This document shows, in pieces, positions 51,221-63,000 of a DNA stretch of 64,000 nucleotides (positions are counted from its first letter, which is position 1; the number at the start of each line of letters is the position of its first letter). A model generated the notes under the pieces. It saw only the letters and a list, made by a program, of their open reading frames with translations, made no database searches and was not told the origin of the DNA. This DNA comes from JAZKFT01 sp039925965 (GTDB lineage: Bacteria > Bacteroidota > Bacteroidia > Chitinophagales > Chitinophagaceae): positions 1 to 64,000 of the forward strand of contig JBDSXW010000002.1 of the NCBI GenBank assembly GCA_039925965.1, given 5' to 3'. Made by a program: the position numbers and the translations under genes.

Positions 51221-54200
51221 CTATTTCAATTTAATAACACGCAACACTTCTTTATTATTGAGTTTGAGGTAGTACACACCGTTTACATACCTGGCCATAT
51301 TAACGGTTTGGTTCGTGTCCGTTACTTTAAAGGTTTCCAGGAACTTACCATTCTCATCGTACAAAGAAGCTTTCGTACCAATCAGCTGTTTGTCGCCAAT
51401 CGTCAGGGTGATCATACCGGCTGTCGGGTTCGGATACACTATAGATGTAATCTTATCCTTCAGATTGTACGACAGCCTGATGATATTGGAATACTGCACA
51501 CGGCCATCCAGGTCTACCTGCCTGAGCCGGTAATACATGTATGTGCTGTTGAGCCTGTCCACCTGGTAATCAGTGAGTGTGTAAGTACGGGTACTGTTGC
51601 TATTGCTAGCGGCGGCTACCGTGCCGATATCAGTAAACCGGGTACCATCGAGCGAACGCTCCACGATAAATGACTTTGTCTTCTGTTCGTTCGCCGTGGC
51701 CCATTCAAGCAGGTTGTCTTTGCCTTCTGTTCTGCCTTTGAAATACAACCAGGTAATCGGCAGCACGGTTCCAAGGTAGGTATCACGAATTTCACCGGGA
51801 CGCAGTATTTCCGTGTTGCCCACACTATCTGTGGCCAGTACAAAGAAGAAATACCGGGTATTAGGCGAACCGGAAAATACCGTATCCGTCCTGGTGATCC
51901 CGCTTCTGAGAATATTGAAATTAGTACCGTCGGTGGATACATAAAGCGTATAATATTTCAAGCCACACCCACCCGGATCGTCTACCCCGCCCCAGCTGAG
52001 TATAACCGGGTTAGGGCTGTTATTGGGCAACACGTTCATACTACTTGTCGGGGCAAAAGCATCAATGGTATTCATAGCCACATTTGTAGGAATGACACCG
52101 TTGAGATCAAATTTAATGTCGGCTTTCGCGCCGATGGTATCCAGTGTAACCGCTGTTTGCAATGGCTTGATACTAAAGTTTACAAAACCATGTCCGTATA
52201 GCGGCTGGGTGCTGTCCTGCAATCTAAGGAACCCTTTGGTAGGTTGTGGCGGCGGTAGCAGCGTCAGCGGATCAATGGACTGGAACTCCCAGAAAGCCTG
52301 ATTGTTCAGCTGATCGTATCCTGCAGTGATATCTACATACAGGCCCAGCGAATCACGGCAATCCAGCCGATTGTAGTAGGATGGAGTAGCCGGCGGGATC
52401 GCAAAAGTCTGGTTGTTGAAGCCGAAGCTTCCCAACTGGAAAGTCGCCGGATCTTGCTTTGGTTCTATAGCGGTAGTGACCCGAACTACTTTGGCTGGTG
52501 CGCCCGCAGATTTATCATTTTCATAAAGAATAGAATAGGGCAACCGGTCTTTGACACTCACCCAACGTTTTGTGGGCTCGCCCGCGGGACCAACCATTTG
52601 GTTGGGATCTACAGATTGGTCAACCGTGGTAGAGCCTGGGGTGCCAGGGCCGTGCGGGTTAGGCTTTTGCGTACCGTCAGGATTAGTATTCTGGGGGCAA
52701 TTCGGTTTCCGGTTACGAAGGGCATACCGTAAATTTTGCGCCTTGCGAATTTTCCACCATTTAGGAAAATCACCTTGCTTTCTGTGGAATTCAGCTTCCA
52801 CTTCTTCTTCGTCATACTTTATTGAACCGGTAAATCCATTTTCTCCCCAAACCTGCCCCCCCAGTTCTGCATTATCGTTCATGCTTCTTCCGCTAATTAG
52901 CTTCTCCTGGGCAAAGTCGGCAAGATTATATAGAGCACCTACCGGTGTAAACCCAAGACCACTTTGAGTCAAATTGCCACCGGCCTTCGTTAGCTGGTAG
53001 CCATCGCCTGCTCCTGTCGCATAATCGTAGATGGCGGAGCCCAACTTGTAAGATTTAATACCAAAATCCAGCAAATTCAATCCCATGCCCAACTTACCGA
53101 GGCCATTGCCTAATGCAGAAACAGCTTTACCGGCCTTTAGATTTGAAAGCTTGCTCAAATTGCTGATCATATTTTGTTCGGTAGATATGGCTTCGGCAAA
53201 ACGCCCCTGGGCTTTTAACCAGTCCCTTACGATTCGATCACGTTTTATTTCCTCCTGTAATGAACGTACTAATCCTATTTTTTTATAATATACCTCATAC
53301 CAGGACGTTGTTCCATTTACCCAGGATTCTACTGTTTCGGTTTTGTCGAGCCAGGTTGTCTGAGTGCAGTCGTCGAGGCCAAAAATATCGATACCATTAG
53401 CGGGATTATTGTGAACATATTGGTACATTCCTGTGCCATCTTCATACCCAATCAGATCACGCTGGCTAAATGTGCCGGTTTCAGGGTTGTAATTTCTGAA
53501 ATGAAAACGGTTGGTCCCATTGGCGCTGTCGTATTCCTGGCCGGTAAATCCAATACGGTTACCTGCCAGCGAAGAAGGAATGACAGCATTTAAGGCATTG
53601 TAAATTGTCTGTTTACCATACACATCATACTGGTATCTTTCTGTAAGGTTCCCGCTGCCATTGGTGATGGCTTCTACTGAGTTTAATTCATTTTGATGGT
53701 AGTAATAGGTCGCGCCGCCTCTTTCATTGGTAAGCGGTGTGATAAAATTATTAAAGATGGTCCTTGTTCTTAAATCATTGGTGATGCCATCTCTCTCCTC
53801 AATTTGAGCCAGACCTGAATACGTGTACTTTAAAGGGAAGCCATTTACAATCCTTTGTACCCTTCTGCCAATCGCATCGTACAGGTAACTGAGCACATTA
53901 GATGGTGAAGATGAATCTTTTACCAGTCTTCCTTCGGCATCATAAGTCTTGTAAAATTTACCATCATAAGTGAGATTTCCGTTATTGTCAAAAGTGAAAT
54001 TTGTAGTTACAGTTCCATTGTTGCTACTGGTAAGCTGGTTGAGAATATTGGGTGTAAAAGTGGTATTTGTACCATTCAGGTTGGCAGATGTTCGATTGCC
54101 AAGGGCATCGTAGGTGTAACTATTTTGTATGGTGGGGCTTCCGCCAATAATGCCTCGTTTGTAACCGGTAATCCGGTAATTGTTATCATAGTTGTACTCT

Positions 54201-57037
54201 TCAGAAAGCGAAGGGGTGTTCAACCTGTTTATGGATTTTTTGTTCCACTCCTTATCATAAGTGTATGAGGAATTCTGAATACTGCCACCCGCTGTAGAAA
54301 AACTTGTAAGCCTGTTTGCAAAATCGTACTGAAGATTGGTGGCAATACCATTTGCAAATGTTTTGGTGGTTACCTGATTCACATTATTATATTGGTAAGT
54401 AACAAGAGTAGTATTTCCTTTTGCTATTCCCGTAAGCCTGTTGCGGGTGTCGTAGGTTTTATAAATACTGGTACTGTCCGGATAAACAGTCGTTTGCTTT
54501 CGTCCTGCAATATCATAGCTATACCTGGTCGTACGTCCGTCGAATGTTTCTGAACTAAGTCTGTCCAGGGCATCGTAAGAAAATGAAACCGTACCGGCAT
54601 TATTACTGGCTGTAATCACCCTGTCCAACGCATCATAGGTATAGGTAAACACTTGCCCATCGGGCAATATTTTGGATACGATACGATTCACCGAATCATA
54701 CACATAATTGATATTGCTCCCGTCTGTTAATCCTTTGGTGATGACATTGCCCCTACTGTCGTAAGCATACCGGATAAATTTACCATCGGGATAGGTTGTC
54801 GTTTTCACCCTGTTGAGGCTGTCGAAAGTATGCGTGGTAACATTATTATTCTGGTCTTTGAGGCTGACTGGATTTCCCTCAGCATCATAACTTATAGTCG
54901 TAACAAAGCCTCCGTTATCTGTAAATGTTTTTAAACGATCCCGGCCATCATAAGTACAAGTACTTACAAGCCCATTGCGGTCAGTTACCGATACAACATT
55001 GCTATTTTTATCGTAGGCAAGAACCGTTACATTGCCTAGCGGATCAGTTATTTGCGTTACCCGGTTTAAACTGTCATAAGACGCGGTTGTGTTAGCACCG
55101 GTTGCATTGATTGCACTGGTAATATTATCATTTTTATCATAGGTAAAATTAGCGATGGCACCTGTAATGTCACTTATCGCAGTAACCCTGTTTAACTGAT
55201 CGTACAAATAGGATACCGTTTGCCCATTGGGTAAATTCATGGAGAGGATATTTCCATTTGCGTCGTAATTAACACTACTGCCATTTCCTAACGCATCTTT
55301 TGTACTACTTAGCCTGTTCCTGCTGTCGTATGTAAACGTGGTAGTATTACCCAATGCGTTTGTTACGGTCACCGGGTTATCCATGGCATCCCACCCAAAA
55401 TAACTTTTGTTGTTGATCGCATCAGAAAACTGGACAATACGATTGGATGCATCATACCCGAATTTTGAAGTTTGATTGGCCTGATTCACCACCGATGTGA
55501 GGTTACCTTCTGCATCGTAATTCAACTTTACGGTATTGCTGATTGGGTCAGTCGCTTTCTTTAGCCTGTTTAAAATGTCGTATTCCATGGAACTAACGTT
55601 ACCTTTTGCATCAGTATAAGAAACCAGATTACCCCTGGCATCGCTACCCAAAACTGCGGTGTATCCATTAGGGCCAATCACATTGGTTGGATGGCCGTAG
55701 CTATCGTAGTTATAAGTAAATACATTCCCATTCGGATCGGTGCTACTGATAACGTCGCCGCTGGCATTGTAAGTGGCGGTATAAACAAGATTACCTGGCT
55801 CGGTCAACTGAGTCAGATTTCCGAAACTGCTGTACACCATTGTTGTTTTATTTCCTTTGGCATCAGTAAAACTTGTGATGTTATTGAGGTCAGCGGAATA
55901 AGTATAAGTCACAGTTTGGTTTAATGCGTCTGTCATACTAAGCATATTGCCTTTACTGTCGTAAGTATAAGTCGTCACGTTACCGTTAGCATCCGTTTCT
56001 TTTATCTTATTCCCATCTGCATCAAAATCAAAATTCATATTAAAGCCACAGCAATTACTTGCTAAGGAAGTAAGCCATACCAGGCCTTCAAATATCTGGA
56101 ATTTATATTTGGTTATCTGGTTGCTTCCACCAGACATGTGATCTGTAACAACAGAAGCATTTGAGTTTTGATCGTAAGAAAAACTAACACGTTTATTACA
56201 CCCAATTAGTTCGCTTACACTGAAGTCGTTGTAATAAATAACATCAACGATATTATTATTTTTATCACTGACGGACTTTAGTGGGCCATTAACCAGATAT
56301 GTATATTTATTTGTACCGCCAAGTGGATCGGTTACAGTTGTAAGGTTTCTGTTACCGTCGTACGAGTAGGCATAAGTGGTAACTGGAGCCGTAATAGCAT
56401 CTGTAACAGCGATGAGTTGGCCGTTGGAATTGTAACTGAATGAAATGCTTTGTCCGGCTTTATTCACCAATGATGAAAGCAGACTATCAGTGTAATTAAA
56501 ATTGATGTAGTTTCCATTGGGCTCTTCCATCCTTGTAATTTTTCTGTGGGTATTATTATCAAAATAATACCTGGTGCCATCGGTCTCGGATATAAGATAT
56601 TTGTTAGGCTGGTATTGCGTAAGAACATTAAAAAATCCTTTGGGTGACCTATATCCGCCGCCGGGTAAGGCTGCGTAATTGTTCTCCCTGCCATCACCCC
56701 AGGTGACGGTACGACTATTAGCAGTATCATCTTTAAGTTTTATATTATAAGCAAACGACCAGCCATTGCCAAAGCCCGTGTTGAGGTTAAAATTGAAGCT
56801 GTTATAGTAAAAGGCTATGCTAATATCAAACCCGCGGCCCTGTAAAAAAACATCGGTGCGGGGCAGGAAAAAGTTACCACTTAAAGCATTTACCTGCGTG
56901 CCCAAAGGGCCCATCTTATTGGGCTTATTGATGTTTTGTGCGGTAGCCGTAATACCAATCACCATCGCCAAAGCCAGCAGTAGTTTATAACTATTTCTAA
57001 GTAAGTGCATCTTGTATTTATAAATTAGTTTGAACAT
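51221..57037 (-). CDS. RHS-repeat protein with extra C-terminal modules and T9SS type A sorting domain
   Basis: A 1938-residue secreted protein. The leader is LLLALAMVIGITATAQ; the ATG at 57010 gives a cleaner signal peptide than 57037. About 1150 residues of RHS/YD repeats (YDSLNRVTQITDPLGNVT-type) close with the RHS core near residue 1215 (GFTGQEYDSANGTNRFHFRNYNPETGTFSQRD, YVHNNPANGIDIFGLDD). Residues about 1220-1460 are a unique segment with a glycine-rich hydrophobic part (AVSALGNGLGKLGMGLNLLDFG), the usual toxin position. Then come a module known from large CARDB proteins (WVSVKDRLPYSILYEND, FQLGSFGFNNQTF, about 1490-1660), two Fn3-like domains and a type A sorting domain (IVYPNPTAGMITLTIG ... 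GVYYLKLNNKEVLRVIKLK). No immunity-like gene follows. It lies 30 bp after the CARDB gene. Confidence 0.93.
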   Translation of the reverse strand: MFKLIYKYKMHLLRNSYKLLLALAMVIGITATAQNINKPNKMGPLGTQVNALSGNFFLPRTDVFLQGRGFDISIAFYYNSFNFNLNTGFGNGWSFAYNIKLKDDTANSRTVTWGDGRENNYAALPGGGYRSPKGFFNVLTQYQPNKYLISETDGTRYYFDNNTHRKITRMEEPNGNYINFNYTDSLLSSLVNKAGQSISFSYNSNGQLIAVTDAITAPVTTYAYSYDGNRNLTTVTDPLGGTNKYTYLVNGPLKSVSDKNNNIVDVIYYNDFSVSELIGCNKRVSFSYDQNSNASVVTDHMSGGSNQITKYKFQIFEGLVWLTSLASNCCGFNMNFDFDADGNKIKETDANGNVTTYTYDSKGNMLSMTDALNQTVTYTYSADLNNITSFTDAKGNKTTMVYSSFGNLTQLTEPGNLVYTATYNASGDVISSTDPNGNVFTYNYDSYGHPTNVIGPNGYTAVLGSDARGNLVSYTDAKGNVSSMEYDILNRLKKATDPISNTVKLNYDAEGNLTSVVNQANQTSKFGYDASNRIVQFSDAINNKSYFGWDAMDNPVTVTNALGNTTTFTYDSRNRLSSTKDALGNGSSVNYDANGNILSMNLPNGQTVSYLYDQLNRVTAISDITGAIANFTYDKNDNITSAINATGANTTASYDSLNRVTQITDPLGNVTVLAYDKNSNVVSVTDRNGLVSTCTYDGRDRLKTFTDNGGFVTTISYDAEGNPVSLKDQNNNVTTHTFDSLNRVKTTTYPDGKFIRYAYDSRGNVITKGLTDGSNINYVYDSVNRIVSKILPDGQVFTYTYDALDRVITASNNAGTVSFSYDALDRLSSETFDGRTTRYSYDIAGRKQTTVYPDSTSIYKTYDTRNRLTGIAKGNTTLVTYQYNNVNQVTTKTFANGIATNLQYDFANRLTSFSTAGGSIQNSSYTYDKEWNKKSINRLNTPSLSEEYNYDNNYRITGYKRGIIGGSPTIQNSYTYDALGNRTSANLNGTNTTFTPNILNQLTSSNNGTVTTNFTFDNNGNLTYDGKFYKTYDAEGRLVKDSSSPSNVLSYLYDAIGRRVQRIVNGFPLKYTYSGLAQIEERDGITNDLRTRTIFNNFITPLTNERGGATYYYHQNELNSVEAITNGSGNLTERYQYDVYGKQTIYNALNAVIPSSLAGNRIGFTGQEYDSANGTNRFHFRNYNPETGTFSQRDLIGYEDGTGMYQYVHNNPANGIDIFGLDDCTQTTWLDKTETVESWVNGTTSWYEVYYKKIGLVRSLQEEIKRDRIVRDWLKAQGRFAEAISTEQNMISNLSKLSNLKAGKAVSALGNGLGKLGMGLNLLDFGIKSYKLGSAIYDYATGAGDGYQLTKAGGNLTQSGLGFTPVGALYNLADFAQEKLISGRSMNDNAELGGQVWGENGFTGSIKYDEEEVEAEFHRKQGDFPKWWKIRKAQNLRYALRNRKPNCPQNTNPDGTQKPNPHGPGTPGSTTVDQSVDPNQMVGPAGEPTKRWVSVKDRLPYSILYENDKSAGAPAKVVRVTTAIEPKQDPATFQLGSFGFNNQTFAIPPATPSYYNRLDCRDSLGLYVDITAGYDQLNNQAFWEFQSIDPLTLLPPPQPTKGFLRLQDSTQPLYGHGFVNFSIKPLQTAVTLDTIGAKADIKFDLNGVIPTNVAMNTIDAFAPTSSMNVLPNNSPNPVILSWGGVDDPGGCGLKYYTLYVSTDGTNFNILRSGITRTDTVFSGSPNTRYFFFVLATDSVGNTEILRPGEIRDTYLGTVLPITWLYFKGRTEGKDNLLEWATANEQKTKSFIVERSLDGTRFTDIGTVAAASNSNSTRTYTLTDYQVDRLNSTYMYYRLRQVDLDGRVQYSNIIRLSYNLKDKITSIVYPNPTAGMITLTIGDKQLIGTKASLYDENGKFLETFKVTDTNQTVNMARYVNGVYYLKLNNKEVLRVIKLK

Positions 57038-57067
57038 GTCGTTATCATTTGGGATAGTTAGATATTG

Positions 57068-60000
57068 CTATTTAAGGCTGAAGTATACTTTGGTGTGACC
57101 CGGGATGGTAAGCGGTGCTTTGGTATAAACCAGTATCGTTCCACTACCACCTGCCCTGATAATGCCTGGAGGCCCATTCTGCTCGGTAAGTTCCAGGTAC
57201 AGTGCAGTAGAACCGTTGCTGCCTGCCACGCCTTCGGGCGTCAACGCCATCTTAATATTCTTTTCGCTATACAGGATTCTCACTTGCGCCGGAATGTCCA
57301 CATTGGTTGGGTTATTGTAATTCACCTGAATCACAAATATCCAGCCACCCAGCACCTGATCCTGCATTACCAACTCGGTCACCAGCTGCGAATTTAATCC
57401 GCTGGCAGCACCGGGATCGCACCCTGGTTGCTGACCATCACCAGATCCGGTATTAATCCCTCCGCCGGTGATTAATCCTCCATTATTCGCGTTTACTATT
57501 GAGAAGCCATTTGCGAGCGCAGCCGATGTGGTATCGGGTTTAGTGAGTGTTACGTCATACAATCCCAGCGGCTTGCCCTGCAGGTTAAAAGTGGCATACA
57601 CGATCGTGCTGTTTACAAAGTAAATGGCAGAAGCATCAATAGTGGTGCCCGCCTTAGTTAGTTTGGCAGTCATATTATTGCTGAACAAAGAACCAGTGAT
57701 CTTGATGGTTACATTTCCAATGTTACCACCCGATGAAGACTGCACATTTAAAATACTGAATGGCAGTTTCACGGCCTTGAGGCTAATGATTTGTGAGGGC
57801 GCATTGATCGAAGCACATTTTGCAGTGATATAGTAAACACCGGCTGTTACGGAAGTGATCACAATATCCTGGTTACCGTAATTCGGGGTACTATAGGTAT
57901 AATCAAAATTGGCCGCCGATGGCACATAGCCTTTACCTATAAACAACTGGTTTTTATATAGCAATGAATCATTAGATTTCAACACTACCTGCAGGGTTGA
58001 GCCACTCAGCGAATCAGGAACGATTAGCTTATAGAAACGACCAACACTGGTGAGGGTATTCGGTGTGAGCACATTTAACTTCAGTTCTTTAACACCCACA
58101 TACAATTGGGTGGCGGCTGTGGAACTGTTATTATCCTTGTTGGTTTCCACGATATTGTTCAACAGGTCAGTCTTTACGATCACGTTATAGTTGCCTTCTG
58201 TTACGTTAGTCACAAGGGGTGCAAGGGTAATGGTATCCCTGGCAAGCGGCGCCATATTAATCAGTTTGTTCCTGATACCAATCAGCACGGCAGTAGAATC
58301 AAGCATGGTACTTTTTGAAAGATAGATTCCATCTGATGTGTACCCGATCGCCGCATTGGCAGATGCATTGCGGACCACCCATTTCGAGGTATCTACTGTA
58401 TATCCCAGGAAAGCAGTATCAGGCTTGGATATGCTCTCCACCAGGAGGTCTGACGGCGCCGGAGTGTACACAGTGAGATACTTAAATCCGAGGTTATTGT
58501 TCATATTCGTCTCCAGCACGTTGCCAATGGCATTAGCCTGGCTGATGAGCACATAATTACCCGGCAATATGTTCAGCGCAAGGGTGGCATTGATGGAATC
58601 GGTAAACGAGTCACCTGGTGCCAAAGCCGTCGGTTGGTTTTTGGATGATAGCAATATATCACCGGTATTACCAGGTATAAAGTCGGTTGACAGCCAAACC
58701 CTGTTATTCCAGTTGTCGGGATAAGTAGGTCCCGCGCCGGTGTTGGTAATTTTGTATTTCACAATCAATGGCTGGCCGACCGGTGCCAAAGCAGGTGATA
58801 AAATGATGGAATCCACCAGATCGGGCAGCAGCGGTTGCACCAGATGTATTTTTTTCGCTGTGCCCACACCATCTCGTATCAGGTTGGTATTGTTGGTCAA
58901 TATTTTTTCAGCAGGAATATGCACTCCAAGAAAATTGGTTTTTGCAAACACATAATAATCTCCTGTAGGCAGTACCGGCGGTATTACTGCCCTGGACTCT
59001 GTGTAGGTTTGATTGGTATTCAGCGGGATGGCTTCCAAATAATTATTTGCAATTACCGCATTGGCATTAAACATTGAATCAGGTGAGAAATAGATCGCAT
59101 CATACCAATTGTTATACACAGCCAGGGAATTGGGGTATAGGCCAATGTTCTTAACAGTCCAGCCCGTTGTATAAGGCCGACCCACAGTAGCTACATCTGC
59201 ACCCGTTACGTTTGTTACGATATGATCTACTAACAGGTTGATAAATACACGGCTTCCTGTAGCAGCTACATTATTGTTGGTGTTAGCACCTTCATATGTG
59301 CCATTATTGGCATTGGTTTTTACAAAGAAATAAGCCGTGTTAATAATGCTCTCCGGGAAACAGCCATTGTAATTGAACCCAAAGACCAGGCTAAGATTGA
59401 ATGAATCACTGTAGCTGGAGCCTGGTGCAACAACCCTGCTCTCACCACGTAAACCCGCAAAATAGCTGGTAGCAGGACTAAAGGTTGGTACGCAACTTAT
59501 AAAGATACTATCAACCCATGCTCCTGCTGTGGCACCTGTGCCATTATTGGGCACCGTATACTTGATGAAAGTTGGACGAAAACTGTACACTGTATCGGCT
59601 ATCGTTATGGATGATACGATCAGGTCGGCAGGTGCACCCGCGCTTACAACAGTGGAAACCGCTGCACTGATATTATTGTTCTGGTTAGATTCTCTGAATG
59701 AGCTGTCGTAATTGGTATGCACATAGAAATACCGCGTGCCCGTGGTTGCAATAGGAAAGGTGTAATTCAGCGTATGCGCAATCGGAGCGCCTACCGGCAT
59801 ATCTTCTAAGAAAGTGAGTGTTTGAATCAATTGTGCACTGCCATCAAATACAGGAGAAGCACTTACGTAGACCCTGTCGTTACGATAACTATTAAATACC
59901 GTTCCCGGGCCATTATTTACAACATAATAATTGATCGCCACCGGGGTGCCGCCGATGCTGGTTGGGGGCACCGTTACCGATGGCACGATGATATCAGGGC

Positions 60001-63000
60001 GTTGAATAGAGATCGGCAACGCACTCCTTCTCGTTTCCGGCGTACCAGGGTATTCGAATACCGTTTTTGTGGAGTTAGCAAGCACATATACATAATAGTC
60101 TCCGGCAGGCAGGCTGGCTGGTATCACAAAATTGCCCGCTTTAGGATGATTAGAACCCGGTTTTATGACATTGTCGATGTTCGCATTACTCTGGCTGTAG
60201 CCGTTGCCATATGGGCTACAGAAACTATTAAATAAATTTTCGCTTGCATACAGTCCCGAGTTCTCGAAACCCTGATTCGACTGGGTAACTAAAATGGCTG
60301 TGCCCGTGTTAAGCCCGCCGCCATCTTTACTTAAATACACCTTATCTATCCAGAAGCTGCTACCAAAGCTGGCACTGTCGCGGATGGATTGTCCGGGTGT
60401 AGGAGGGGCACAATGAATTAGTCCATCAGTTCCAACACCACAGGCACCGGGTATAGAGCAGGTGCCAAATGGTACGGCGTAGTGGCCTTTGTTCTTTTCG
60501 ATATTATCATTAAAGCCGGTGTTGCTGATGTTCCAGTTTACGCCGATTGGCTGGGTGGTGCTGGCGGTAGTCACCGGCACAGAGAGAGAACTTACAGTAA
60601 GGTGTGGCGTTGGCGTAAGAAACACTTGTAATTCATTGCGGCCTACGTTATTATTACTCAAAGCGCCTTCGTATAAAGTAGCTCCACTATTCGTAACGAC
60701 GTAAATAAACCAGGAGCCGAAAATATAGTTGGGTATCACCACCTGGGCGCTTTGGGTATAGGCACTGTCTGCCTGCAATTGGGTGGCATTGCCAAGAACC
60801 ACATCCTGTGCGTTAGCATAATAGGTGCCGTTAAACTTCGGATACTTAAGCGGGATAGCGGTATTGATATTAAACAGCGGGCTTTGAGAGATATACACTT
60901 TATCTGCCCAGCTGCTGCCGGCAGGCGTAAGTACTCCATAGTTTTTAACCTTATACGTGAGATTGATCGTACTGCCTGAGAAGGTAGTGGAAGGTGTGAA
61001 TACGGTATCCACCCGAAGATCTGGCGTAGGTGAAAGGGTTACTGCTACTGGCTGCGGAGCCCTTGCAGTATCGTTAATGGTAGTTACCTGCACAGGCGCA
61101 TTACCACCGGCAGGGTAATTGGCAATTACATACACATACAATGGTTGACTATAGTTAAGCGGCAGGGTAAAATTCACCGAATTGGTGTATTGCTGATTAC
61201 TGTCCAACGCCGTTAAATTGGCTTTGGTGGCAATAAGGAGTGGCTTTACCGGCAAATCTATAAAATTCCATAAGCCGGGGTTAAATGCTGGTGGTTTACT
61301 AAATACAGGCATGGTGTCAAAAGATAGAAAAACGGCATCCGTCCAACTTTGGTCCGTGGTTGTTTTACCAGGACCTGCATTCCTAACTGTCCAGTTAATC
61401 GCAATGGTTTGGCCACTGAAAGCGGTGGTGGGGGCTTGTACATTTTGAACAATGAGATCCGGCAATGGTATCAGGCTGAATTTTTGTACAGGGCCTGTAT
61501 GTATAATTGTGCAGGAACCATTATGTGATACGACCATCCATTTATAGGTGCGGTTATAGACCAGGCTATTCCTTGGAACCGTATAGTTTACACTATTAAT
61601 GTTTGAAGCGAATGGTGTAGCTGTCTGGGCCGAATCCGCTGGCCATATGTACACGTCAAAAGTATAGAACCCTGCAGGCTGCGCAGGCACCCATGAAAGC
61701 GTTAGCGGCAACTGCTGGTTTATAACCCCATCTGCCGGGAACATAGCCTGTACCGAATCGGGCTGGATACTATTGATCACATTTACGGATAATGTATCAG
61801 TATTGCTGCCAGGCCCGCAAAGGCCTGTGGCAGACGCAAGCAGTGTGTAAACACCCGGCGTTGTCCAATTGATATTTACCGTGTTTGTTGTAGATGGCAA
61901 GCTACTTCCGCCGGCTATTCGCCAAAAATACGTTGCGCCCGGAACATTGTTTACCGAGTAGGTAGCGGTTGCAGGACATAAGTTAGTAAAGCCATTTATT
62001 GGGGCTAAATTTCCTGCGCGTACGCAGAAAGTATCATACACATCAGCAGCCGGAAAGTAATAAATATTGCCGGGTTGCGATGCCTTTACAATAATGGTAC
62101 CCGTTCCAGTTGGTGTCAGGTGTTCACCGACTAATGTTGCTGGTCCGGAAACAAGATCCCGGTAAACAAACAACATAGAACTGCTGGTGGCATACAGAAT
62201 GAAATCTCCATCACGGAAATCCCGGTCAGCCACAGGAACAATGGTAATTGTCTGCGGCGCTTTATTTATCGTATAGGTTCTTGTTACGGTTGGTGCAATA
62301 CCGTATACAGTATTGCCTGATTGGTTGGCAGCTACGGTTACCAGGCCTACACCGCTAGTCATGATGGCACCTGTCTGTGCATTAATATATGCCGGGCCAC
62401 TTACAATGGTGAAAGTTACAGGCAGGCCGGATGTTGCGGTGGCGGTCGGGGTAAATGGCGGGTCATCAAATACCCTGTCACTTATAGCAGGAAAATTGAT
62501 CGTTTGGGCAAGTGCATCCGCAGCAAATGAAATGGTATTGGATACTGGACTGCTACCACAGGAATTACTAAAAATCATGGTATAATTTCCGGTAAGCGGC
62601 ACATACACAGAACTGTTGGTTTCACCAGGCATCGCAACGCCATTGCGGTACCATTGATACGTACTGCCGCCAGGAGCTTGTGAACTATAGAGTGTTCTTC
62701 CCGTATTATTAATAACAGGCGCAACTGATGGCGCTGGTGGTCTTGTTGGTACATACAAACTTGCTCCTACCCCATTTCCACAACTGTTGCTACTGTATAC
62801 TACCAGGTAATTGGAGTTAACTGCCGTCCAGGTTACCGTTGCGGTGTCTCCATTAACTGTAAAGGTTCCGGTGCCTTGTAGCGACCATGCATAGGTGGCT
62901 CCGGCCTCATGACTACTAATATAGTATTTTTGAACACCAATGCATGCAGGCGAAGGACCGATAATAGTAAATGGTAGCGAAGGAGCCCTGCCTGGGAATA

